A stretch of 64,000 bases of DNA. It comes from Scalesia atractyloides. Lineage: Eukaryota > Streptophyta > Magnoliopsida > Asterales > Asteraceae. Shown one piece after another: positions 55,601-64,000 of this stretch. The notes below the pieces were generated by a model. The model was not told the origin of the DNA and did not search any database. It saw only the letters and a list, made by a program, of their open reading frames with translations. The position numbers and the translations under genes are program-made. Within the stretch, counting starts at the first letter, position 1. Every line of letters starts with the position of its first letter. The stretch lies in contig CAMTDV010000002.1 of assembly GCA_947069175.1 (NCBI GenBank), positions 11,772,988-11,836,987 of the forward strand, in the 5' to 3' direction.

Positions 55601-55680
55601 AGTGGCGGAGTGGTGGAATATGTGTGTGTTAAGTCGCTAAGCTTAATCCGGCTGACCCGGGTTCGAATCCCGGCCACAGC
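55601..55680 (+). repeat. Class-II-tRNA-like module, best conserved copy
   Basis: GTGGCGGAGTGGTGGAA (A box), a ~40-bp middle, then CCGGGTTCGAATCCCGG (perfect 5-bp T stem, canonical T loop) and CCACAGC. GTGG at the start can pair with CCAC at the end, a partial acceptor. Resembles tRNA-Ser/Leu. Could be mistaken for a tRNA gene by a scanner; anticodon arm is not convincing. Confidence 0.6.
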
Positions 55681-56499
55681 ATTTAATTTTTATTTCATTA
55701 AATTTAATAAATTTTCACATATAAATTTTATATTCTAATATACTTATTAATTATGTATCGTTTAAAATTAGTTTGAGCATTAAATATGCAACGAAATTTT
55801 TAACTGAATGTTTGGTTAATAAACGAAGCGGGTTTGGTTAACCCGGTTTTTTACGGATGTTACAATGGATCTGTACGTTTTTACATGTTTTAGCATAACA
55901 GTTAGTTATTATTTTACGAGTACGAAATGTCAACTCTTACGCATAAGCATTTTTGTAGAATGAGGATCCTGATATTATAAAAATGAGATGATCGAAAGAC
56001 TTGTGAAGCCCGCTGCAGCTTTGCTATCCCCATTCGTAGCTTATAAAGGTTAAAACCAAAACAAACAAGACAGTCAAATAATGAGGATAGACAAATTTCA
56101 TTAATCGAGCAGTGGTATCCAAGTAGTGGCAATAAATATCTTTCACTATTACGTGTGGGTGTGCCGGTCCTGATTTCTGGGCGTCATTGCTGGGCAAGGA
56201 CGGTAGTGGCTGGTTAAGCGATGATGTAAGCCTTCACTATCAACAAAGTAAAAAAAATGTATATTTTTTTCACACTAAATTTACCTTCTTACAGCATATA
56301 TTTCGGTGGATGATCCACTTGTATCACTCAAGAGATGCAAAGAACGTTGGAGTATTTTACCCTTATTTTCAGATGAATCTTTTTAACTCGGGTGGGCACG
56401 ACCACACGTTCAAGGTTATTTCACCGGGGCGGTGGACCCCTTTCCACCAATAAGTACAATTGACGAGGTATTACCGAGCATTCCAATTAGTTAGTTGTT

Positions 56500-59064
56500 A
56501 CATATTTATTTTTTAATTTATTAACGAACCACTAACTTACTTATTATGTAAGTATGCGTGTTTACATACCCGTCATTTCGTTTTTAGATTTCAATCTTAT
56601 AATTCAACTTAATATATGATATTATTTTTCGAATATTAATAAATTAATACTTTAATATTTATCTGTAAATGTTCTTAATTTTTGTGATTATAGTTATTAC
56701 GGTTAAAAACTTTAAAAGGAAAACAAGTGTCTGTCATATATTTGTTTTTGTACCACTGGCTACCGGATTAAATGGTTATCATGCCGAAAGCCGTACCGTA
56801 TACATTTTCCTTCCGCATTAGTTTATGCAACGATGCATCCTCAACAGTCCGGATTGTTGAACATGTAGAGTTTGGGTTTTGATACTACAAAAGTTGATAA
56901 ATACCAACATTCAACATGTGACATACTGCGATATTGCATACAAACATCCCATTTCACTTTCGTCACATTTTCAGACAGTCAGAACGTTTAAATCAACTCG
57001 CCGGAATTTTCTGCAAAAGTCACCGGAAAACCGTATTCATCCTCAAACGGTAAATCTTTCAATATCATTGTAGTTCAACAATTGTTAGACTATTTCTAAC
57101 TTAAACCTCTCAATAGAAATCGAATTCAGGCGCTGTATTCAACTAATTCCAGTTCGCCGGAACTTTCCTGAAAGTCTTTATTTCCGTCTGTGAAACGGTA
57201 AGGACCTTCAATCCCGCTGTTAACGTTTGATTTTCACTTCAATTCCACGATTGACTAATCAAAACAGTTAATTGTCTTGTTCAGTTGAAGAGCATAAAAA
57301 CAGGGACCGACACATTGCCGGAAATCTGAAATAAACCGTTCATCGGTATGTTCACCTCTAATTACCATCTCTGTCATTTCATTATAGCCTTAGGAATATT
57401 TGTCAATCGTAAAAACAAGAAACGGATCATTGATTCAGGCAACAGAAATTTGAACGAAGAAGACGAAGTTAATTAAGTTATAAGTTATATTTAAAACCAG
57501 TAAAATGAATGGGTTAGACACACAGTCCAGTGGTGGACTGTGTGCAAAACATATACGCATGTCTCGAGTTCGATCCCTGCTACACGCACTCCTTATGTAA
57601 TAAAATGCCTTTTTGTTTAAAACTAAACCGGGTTAACTCTGTGAGTTGATAAGTATAATAAAAACCGAGATAATAACCAGGTTAGACACACAGTCCAGCG
57701 GTGGACTGTGTGCAACACTAAGTCACACGTCGCGAGTTCGAAACCCGTCACTGGCACCGGTTCATTGAGTTAAAATGTTTTTGATATTAAAAGAATATTG
57801 GTTAAACTGAATAAGTATATAAATATAATTAAAAACAAGATTATTTCGGGTTAGACACGTAGCTCAGTTGGTAGAGCTGCGTGCACGCGTACGGGAGGTC
57901 TCGGGTTCGAGCCTCACCCGGCGCAAACTATGTCATTGACCGAACCGGTCAACAAGTCAACAGGTCAACGGTCAACGCAAAATAAACAATTTTTTTTATA
58001 TTTTTATTTATTTAATTTAATTTAAAAATCAATTAAAAATACTTAAAAATAACATTTTTAAAGATAGAAAATAGCATTAAACTCACAAAAATATATCTAA
58101 AAATTTCATTAAAATCCTTAATAAAATCCACTCATTTAATATATTTTTCCGTCATTATTTAGGTTAGTATTCTCGTTGTTCTACTCATCCAATTCGTGCG
58201 CATCTCACCATCTCCCATCCAACGCACCCAATGTGAGTGAATCTTTACAGATTCCCCGTTTAATCACGTTTTGGGGTGTATCATGTGTCTTGTCATATAT
58301 ATTATAATTAAACCATTGTGCATACATCATATCATGAACATGTGTATTCAGTTTGTTTCTGCTGTGTAATTATTGTTGGATGCAATTTATTATTTTCAGT
58401 ACATGCAATTTCATAGGCCGCCGCTCCCCATTACAGTATGAGCGTTGAGCATGTTCCCCATTTCATTATGAGGTTGAACCTGGCGTGCCCACATACGATC
58501 GGCTCCGTTTGATTGAGCCTTGATCGCACAGACATTTTCATTTTCAGTACATGCAATACGATCGGCTCCGTTTGATTGAGCCTTGATCGCACAGTTCATT
58601 TATGTTATTTATCGTATGTTGTTGGTATGTTAATGTATGCTATCATATGCTATTGTATGTTATAGTTGTGATTGCTATTTGCCACTGCTTGATTATTTAC
58701 ATTTGCTCATTTATGATTATGCACAATTTTTCATTGATAAACTAACGAGTAATTCATTAATAAATGTTCATCTAATAAGGTTCACTCGCCAACTTATGTT
58801 GACCCAAAACCCCCATTTTTACACATGATACAGGTGAACCAGCAGCAGCTAGGAACACATAGGATGGGACTAGAAGAATAAAATGATTTAGAGTTGGGAT
58901 TGTTTGTTTGGTTTATTTTTTCTTGGATTGTATGAACATGTTTGGATATTTGGGAATGTAACTTTGACTTAAATAAATATGAAACATATTAGTAAATGTC
59001 ATGAGCTTTGGTGATAACCCAATTATGCCCCGACTCTTATTCCGCTGCGGGTCGGGGTGTGACA
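56500..59064 (+). mobile_element. LTR fragment of the same family, plus orientation, in Ulp1 intron
   Basis: Ends GGGTCGGGGTGTGACA at 59064, followed directly by host intron and a CAG acceptor at 59113-59115. From about 56880 it follows the complement of the 53101 LTR (TTTCACTTTCG, CGCCGGAA, GAAGAAGACGAAGTTAA). The TG start and class-II-like module are not recognisable, and no target duplication was found, so the left boundary is approximate and a truncation is likely. Confidence 0.65.
57505..57928 (+). repeat. Array of three tRNA-like modules (LTR fragment)
   Basis: B boxes near 57566 (GAGTTCGATCCC), 57734 (GAGTTCGAAACCC) and 57903 (GGGTTCGAGCC), 168 and 169 bp apart. A boxes CAGTCCAGTGGTGGACTG, CAGTCCAGCGGTGGACTG and TAGCTCAGTTGGTAGAGCTG. 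AT-rich TATA-like GTATATAAATATAATTAAAA precedes module 3. Confidence 0.82.
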
Positions 59065-59655
59065 TTTAACATAATAATTTTAACCGGATGTTATATACTT
59101 TTCCTTTTTGACGCAGGCTTACATTCCTATAGCGGAAAAGGAACAACAATGGTTACTTCTAAATATAAATTTAAAGTCACTAGAGATAACTGTTTATTTT
59201 ACAAATACTTGTGACATGAATAACTGCGGAGATTCATTTTGCGTGAACAGAAGAATTCATCAAATTGTGATGGAGTTTGAGTCTCTATTCTTGTGGTTTC
59301 TGGGTCGTACCGGGTATTGGCAACACACTGAAGTAGACGAGACGGATGCCATGGGAATAGTAGAGGATGTCGTCTGGCCTGATCAAAGAGATCGTATTGG
59401 TTGAAATTCAGGAGTCATCATATGTATGCTAATGGAAAACCATGTTCGCAAGCGCTCGTTAACAAGGAGGGAAGGAAACCTTCAGGATGCTTGTTTTAGA
59501 TACATACGGTACATGGCAATGAACTCTATGTGGGCGCTTCACACCAGTTAATTTTTGATGCTTTGTGTATACACATAAAATCAAACAATAAAAAATTGTA
59601 ATGAAATATTTCCTGCGTAATTTTATTACTTCCAATACTAAAAAAATAGATACTG

Positions 59656-61971
59656 TTAAAAGTCTCCCAGGTTATAGGACGGAAATTGTGTAAACTGGTC
59701 ATGATCGCTCCGGCTTTCTTTATCTTTCCCTTTCCCCAGTCGTTTGCTAGTACCAATTTGTGACGGCATCGACTGTGAACACAAATCACGATGATGACCG
59801 TATGATTTACACCGGGAACAATACGGCAGAGTGGGTTCTTCCCCGAGGGATAAGATCCGGTTGTTATCTCGTGGACGACCCGCCTGACGCTTTGTAATAT
59901 GCGGCGGTTGAAGATTTATAAGGAAGAGGATTAATCGCTTCTTCATAAGTTCTTTTATGGATTTCGTTTGAGTAACACGGGAAGGAATACTGACTGCAAT
60001 CGATTTCATCTAAAAATTTTGAAACCGAAATCACATGCCCACATGGTAGGCCAGAAACTTGCCAAACTCGGCAGCTACATGTTCGATTATATAAATCAAC
60101 AAAACCGCCCTTGCCCCCGTCTTGAACATCATAAGTGTTTAAACCAACACCAGCAACAGTCCACGTTCTAGACGCTTGAATTTTTTTTTTAAATTTTCTT
60201 TTGAGCCCACTGTGTAAGTAGGTGTGTTTCCTGAATACCCTGCAACTGGCGTTCATAAAACCATTGTTGTACGGACTGACGAAAGAATTCTATAACTTGT
60301 GTTATCGGCATTTTGTGCTGGTGTCTAGAAAGAGCGTTAATGGACTCCGCGCTGTTAGATGTCATATAATGATATCGATTACCGGGGCAATGTGCTCTTG
60401 CCCATCTACCGAACCCAATACTTGTTAGAATTTGACGTACCCTGGGAACGACAAGACAAAGAGCATTGAATGACTCATTAAAATCAGACATCTGGTAAGA
60501 TTTGCATGTCTTCCACCATAGACTCTCGTATTCTTTTTTTTATTCGACGGTAGACGTAAGTTCATCATTAAATGACGACAACATAACCCGTGATAAGCAC
60601 GTGGAAAGACGTTACTAACAGCTAAGTGTATAAAATTCGCCTTATCCGATGCTATCGCCATATCGGGTATTTCACCAACACACTATCTAAGCTTAGAAAG
60701 AAACCATGTCCAGGATTCTCCATCCTCTGACTTTCCTATTCCATAGGAAACTGGTAAAATATGGTTGTTTCCATCCATGCCAACTGCTAAAAACAGCGTA
60801 CCTTTAAATTCACCTTTTAGGTGTGCTGCATCGATGATAACCACCGGCCTGAGATTACACATAAAGGCACGAATCTGAAAGTAAAAATTCGTAAGAGGTC
60901 AACCGCGTTTTAATTTCAGATAACTAAATAAAAGGTAAAACGCATAACTTACAGCAGCACCGATGGAAACAAAGACCATCTCAAACCGATTCTCTTCGTC
61001 AGTCTTGATGTGAGTGACAGTACCGGGGTTTGCCCGCTCTAAATTGTAGCAGTAAAAAGGTAGTTCATCAAAGGATCAGTGCTTGTTCCTTGTAGAATCT
61101 CTAGCGCGTGACTTTTTCCACGCCAAGCTTGACTATAACTTATGTCCACTTGGAATCTTTGTTTAAAATCTTTGACAATATCTGTGGACCGATATTGTCT
61201 ACCACTATCTTTTAGTGATTCCTTTAAATAGTGAGCCACAACCATTGGGTTTGCCTGACGAAGATGGGGGTACGTTAGCGTCTTTGAGCACGTGTGTTTA
61301 TCGTTCGTATACTTCACAACAAACATGGCACAGCCAGCAATACTACGTGCCCTAAAACGCCATGCGCACCCATCCACCAAACATGACACATCAAACCTGG
61401 TTTTAGACGATCTATCTACTTTAAACTCAAAATGTTCTAACAAACATTTTTTTCCTAGCTCAAGTTTCATTTCTTCTTTGTTAGTGAATACGTAGCCTGG
61501 CTCAAACTTAATTGATGGAGACAGTGTTTGTGTTGTACCATGTAAATTATCGAAAGTCGTTGTATAGTCCTTTAAAACATTATCATTAACTTCATTAAAA
61601 GGAACATTTAAATCAGGAACTTTAACTGTATCTTGATCGGAAGGAAAACTAGATGACCCAACACACGACTCCTGAATGACGTACAACTTATATAATTCAA
61701 AAGGATTTTGCATGGTAAAATTAAATAAAAAAGCGAGATCACCATCATCAGTTATATCGATCGGATCAGTAAACGAAGACATCCGGTACGATAGCTTTTT
61801 AATGTTTGGAATTCCACACAACTTAGAAACATTACTTAAAAGACCAATGTACGAAAGATTGGTTTTAATTTCTGAACCACGTCTACTTGCATCGGCATTA
61901 GCAACATACTCCAAGTTTCCATTAACAATCTGCCACTTTCCACCGCTGTATACAACAAAACAAAGCTTCAT
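59656..61971 (-). pseudogene. MULE transposase
   Basis: Minus strand, N to C: PB1-like start (MKLCFVVYSGGKWQIVNGNL), MuDR DNA-binding domain (FTNKEEMKLELGKKCLLEHF, SCLVDGCAWRFRA, H.C), a frameshift near 61065, then NLERANPGTVTHIKTDEENR, a 78-bp GT-AG intron (60875-60952), IRAFMCNLRPVVIIDAAHLK and GKSEDGESWTWFLSKL (catalytic core with its Asp), an in-frame stop near 60690, CCRHLMMNLRL, a frame change, TSNSAESINALSRHQHKMPI, the SWIM zinc finger CSCRVWQVSGLPCGH (~60090) and a C-terminal CSRCKSYGHHRDLC knuckle (~59815). Near full length for the family; at least one stop and three frame changes. It encoded the enzyme that moved this element. Confidence 0.88.
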
Positions 61972-62049
61972 GTTGCAAAAATCTGATTTTACTTTAAACG
62001 TAAAACACCTTAAACTAATTGTAAATAAATAACCTATGCACGTAATCGT

Positions 62050-62189
62050 AAACCGGCTTATATTCGTACTGAAACGGCTTGAACAGTGACTTGAAACGGC
62101 TCTGAGCCGCCTAAATAGTGGTTTTAAGCCGCGTCAACATGTAAGGAAACGGCTCTGAGCCGCCTAAACCCACCTCGGCTCGTTGGAAG
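62050..62189. repeat. Subterminal AACGGCTCTGAGCCGCC repeats
   Basis: Two AACGGCTCTGAGCCGCC palindromes and related AAACGGCTTGAAC copies between transposase and the right inverted repeat; same motif as cluster 1 on the left. Confidence 0.85.
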
Positions 62190-62446
62190 GTACCCGGCTA
62201 AGGGACGAGCCGGGTCCTTACCCGGCTTCGATGTCAGCTCCACGTGAAACGGCTCGGCTGAGACGTTTCCTTACCCGACACGGCTCAAAGCCGTTTCAGG
62301 GTTGTCGGACACGTGTCAATTTGCCATTCGTTATCGGTGAAGACTAGTGTTGAGCCGCTTCCGTTAACGGAAACGACTTTTTAAGCCGTGTCAGTGGGCC
62401 ATTTTCGCAAAGACGGCGTGAAAAGGGCTAGTTTCGTGATTAGCCC
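62190..62446 (-). repeat. Right terminal inverted repeat of the MULE
   Basis: Complement of 44236-44520 with scattered differences (GGGCTAATCACG versus GGGAAAATCACG at the tip). Confidence 0.9.
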
Positions 62447-62455
62447 TAACAAAGT

Positions 62456-63294
62456 AAACACAATGACCTGAACCTATAACACAATGTAAATAACAGAATG
62501 TATAGAAAACCCAGATATAATACCATCTTCATTATGTAATACATTGTGTTATAGGTTTTCATAAAAACGCAATGGATAGAAACCAAATTAACATTATGTT
62601 ATAAGTTTTGATAATAGCAAAATGTATATAAACTCTGGTAAAAACGTAATGACCAAAACCTAGCTGAAAGACACGATGAGCAGGACATTAACACAATACA
62701 ACGAAAAAACCCAGTTAAAATGATTTTTTTTATTTTATTTTTATATGACAATATTATAATCATATTAAAGTAAAAAAAGCGCCTGTTATTACGGTGAAAA
62801 TTGATGGAGGAAATTGGCATGTGCCTTGCATGTAGAGAGAGAAAGTTCATAAATATAGGATCTCTTTATGTCCTTCCATTATATTATTTTCCCTAAAACT
62901 AATCTTAACCCTCCAAATCAAATATCAATGGAGTATAATCATTCTTACTTATTTTACCATTTGTATTTGATCCTAATACAAAACAAAAATAGTTTAATTT
63001 ATTTGTCTCACCACGCTCTTTCTTTGATTTTATCTTATGTCTCTTGAAAATTTCTTTTTATAGTACACAATGTGTACATAAGCATATATGAACATGTAAA
63101 GAATAAAGTGAAAACTAGCTAGCTAGCTGGTATAATTTTACAAAATAAGCATATCAAATTATACATGCGTTATATTTAACAAGCTGTTTTATGATCTGTT
63201 CCTCAGGGATCGTCATCGACAAATGACCATCTAACCGCCATATCTGAGCATAAGTTCCTAATAACCGCAACCGCGGCCTCTCTTTTCCCTGTCT
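62456..63294. other. Right flank of the MULE, no clear gene
   Basis: Begins with ACACAATG-type repeats that continue those at 43910-44226. 62820-62880 is an inverted match to 43730-43800. 63000-63115 directly repeats 43502-43620 (CTCTTTCTTTGATTTTATCT). On the minus strand 63200-63285 has a short open reading KREAAVAVIRNLCSDMAVRW ending in a stop; it could be a last exon of a host gene but I do not recognise it. Confidence 0.4.
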
Positions 63295-63302
63295 ACACCA
63301 AC

Positions 63303-63459
63303 CAGGGGCGGACCTAACATGTTACTAGGGGTAACCTTCGCTACCCCTTAGCGTTCCGGCAGTAATGTACATTTTTGAAAAATTTGACGTTTTTTCGAAT
63401 TTGTTACCCCTTTTTATATGAAACGTTGCCCCTATAAAGATTTTCTAGATCCGTCACTG
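63303..63459. mobile_element. Small hAT-type MITE, 157 bp, 8-bp duplication ACACCAAC
   Basis: CAGGGGCGGACCTA at one end, TAGATCCGTCACTG at the other. ACACCAAC occurs at 63295-63302 and 63460-63467. The 8-bp duplication and CAGnGGCGGAnC tip fit a hAT derivative. No coding capacity. Confidence 0.9.
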
Positions 63460-63612
63460 ACACCAACGATAAGATCTGAGGTAGGGTGTTGGTGATGAAA
63501 GTGGGTTGATGGGAGCAAAATTCCATTTTCAGCGAATTGTTAAAACACTATCAACAAAAAGATAACAATGGGTAGATGTAGGTGATGGATACCAGGAAAC
63601 CGAGAATTGTTA

Positions 63613-63641
63613 TATATTATTATTATTATTATTATTATTAC

Positions 63642-63724
<83 letters not shown>
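63613..63724. repeat. Trinucleotide microsatellite (ATT)n then (AAT)n
   Basis: About nine ATT units, AC, then over twenty-five AAT units. The two arms are complementary and can form a long AT hairpin. Confidence 0.95.
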
Positions 63725-63726
<2 letters not shown>

Positions 63727-64000
63727 CTAATAATTCATATAACAAATTGTATAAATTGTGAAGTGGCTCCATAATTCTTAATTTTGAAATTAATGTTGTG
63801 TATGTGTATGTACATATAATATAATATGTGTTCTGTGGGTGTTATGATTGCTTTTCATGGATTTCCTTGCTCTTTAAAGTACCTACATCCATAATCTACA
63901 TCATGTGACTTCTGCTACTAGAACAAGCTTACAATTTCAATTATTATTTATAAAATATCTTAGCTTGTTATATAATCCTCTCTTGTTCTCAAGTGATTGT
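63725..64000. other. No gene seen at right edge
   Basis: AT-rich, no feature supported. Confidence 0.45.

Larger units (their letters stand above)
53101..55864 (-). mobile_element. Solo LTR, 2.76 kb, minus orientation, 5-bp duplication ATGGA
   Basis: TGTCACACCCCGACCCGCAG ... ACGGATGTTACA with ATGGA at 53096-53100 and 55865-55869. It splits the DUF1985-Ulp1 gene. Same family as 35035-37511. Contains ~110-bp repeats near its 3' end, a three-module tRNA-like array and one opposite-strand class-II-like module. Confidence 0.93.
51535..59404 (+). pseudogene. DUF1985-Ulp1 peptidase-like gene of the MULE, interrupted
   Basis: Exons start MPTIKVRQKWLVLKYLKQIM, then FTFTPKQFCLITGYG (DUF1985 signature), a frame change at ~51790, LLHLVDDLEAFRPYRRGNYF and FSLSGFVWPFKV (51950-52170), and MWILEVFPEFKGSNEWFESE (~52235). 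A proline/glutamine-rich linker exon (52511-52972) follows, then a solo LTR. After it: LVKPAAALLSPFVAYKG (~56010) and DFWASLLGKDGSGWLSDD joined over a GT-AG intron (56226-56293) to HIFRWMIHLYHSRD, the Ulp1 entry motif W-L-S-D-D-H-I. A last exon (59116-) reads YIPIAEKEQQWLLLNINLKS: where HW is expected it has QW. No DCG Cys seen. Stops and frameshifts throughout. Confidence 0.75.
44236..62446. mobile_element. Large Mutator-like element (18.2 kb) with DUF1985-Ulp1 and MULE transposase
   Basis: Ends GGGAAAATCACGAAACTAGC / CTAGTTTCGTGATTAGCCC. Imperfect 9-bp duplication TAACATATT (44227-44235) versus TAACAAAGT (62447-62455), 7 of 9 identical. Terminal inverted repeats are ~260-285 bp. It carries a minus-strand transposase near the right end, a plus-strand DUF1985-Ulp1 gene converging on it, a second Ulp1-like remnant, a SANT-like fragment and tandem tRNA-like units. 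Two later LTR insertions lie inside (53101-55864, and one ending 59064). The arrangement matches Kaonashi-type MULEs (transposase plus Ulp1-like cargo). All genes are decayed. Confidence 0.85.

Noticed and set aside
55601..55680. A functional tRNA-Ser/Leu gene
   Set aside because: T arm and boxes look good, but only part of the acceptor pairs and the anticodon arm is not convincing; it also recurs as an LTR component.
56987..56991. TTTAA as the left target duplication of the LTR fragment ending at 59064
   Set aside because: TTTAA does follow the right end, but the DNA just right of 56991 is internal LTR-like sequence and not a TG terminus; similarity to the LTR also extends further left.
57505..57928. 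A cluster of true tRNA genes
   Set aside because: A and B boxes are present but acceptor and anticodon stems do not pair; they repeat as part of every LTR copy.
61292..62032. Plus-strand frames of 67 and 118 codons
   Set aside because: Antisense shadows of the MULE transposase N-terminal exon.

Overview
The window reads as gene-poor nuclear DNA of a flowering plant, probably a eudicot and possibly Asteraceae. It is AT-rich, holds no rRNA or bacterial-type genes, and is almost entirely nested transposable elements. The organism is inferred from element types (Tekay-like chromovirus, Sirevirus-like copia, Mutator-like elements with a Ulp1 cargo) and from a captured plant HSP101 fragment. I see no intact host gene.

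Layout. 0.3-0.9 kb: LINE remnant. 1.73-2.28 kb: hAT-type MITE with a perfect 8-bp duplication. 2.5-29.3 kb: a compound Ty3/gypsy locus. A truncated LTR leads into a gag-only internal region, which is interrupted by a solo LTR (4374-7793). A middle LTR (8547-11243) follows, with internal sequence on both sides, then a second leader and gag start. That second unit is interrupted by a gag-only copia-like element (11.4-16.1 kb) and by a complete Tekay-like element (16851-29167, 5-bp duplication GTTAT). The 5' LTR of the Tekay-like element carries a 2240-bp Pack-MULE-type insertion holding a rearranged HSP101/ClpB1 fragment; the 3' LTR keeps the empty site. 29.3-40.7 kb: a minus-strand LTR fragment, a LINE remnant, and another minus-strand LTR-like unit split by a solo LTR (35035-37511). 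40.7-43.1 kb: a Helitron-like 3' end, AT-rich repeats and a possible MITE. 44236-62446: an 18.2-kb Mutator-like element with ~260-285-bp terminal inverted repeats. It carries a decayed MULE transposase (minus), a DUF1985-Ulp1 protease-like gene (plus) broken by a solo LTR and an LTR fragment, a second Ulp1-like remnant, a SANT-like fragment, and repeat arrays. 62.4-64 kb: flank with a 157-bp hAT MITE and a long trinucleotide microsatellite.

The most unusual structure is a family of tRNA-like Pol III modules in regular arrays. Six LTR copies each carry three or four modules about 165-172 bp apart, next to TATA-like motifs and T-runs, downstream of the LTR TATA box where one was located. A second module of opposite polarity lies near the LTR start in most copies. 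A related module is amplified eight times inside the MULE as ~320-420-bp units, most of them with a hairpin plus T-run just downstream. The same Pol III-like cassette has thus been built into a class I and a class II element.

All coding sequences found are transposon genes or captured fragments, and nearly all carry frameshifts or stops. Several stops in the Tekay-like pol sit where a single C-to-T or G-to-A change would create them, as expected for a methylated, silenced element.
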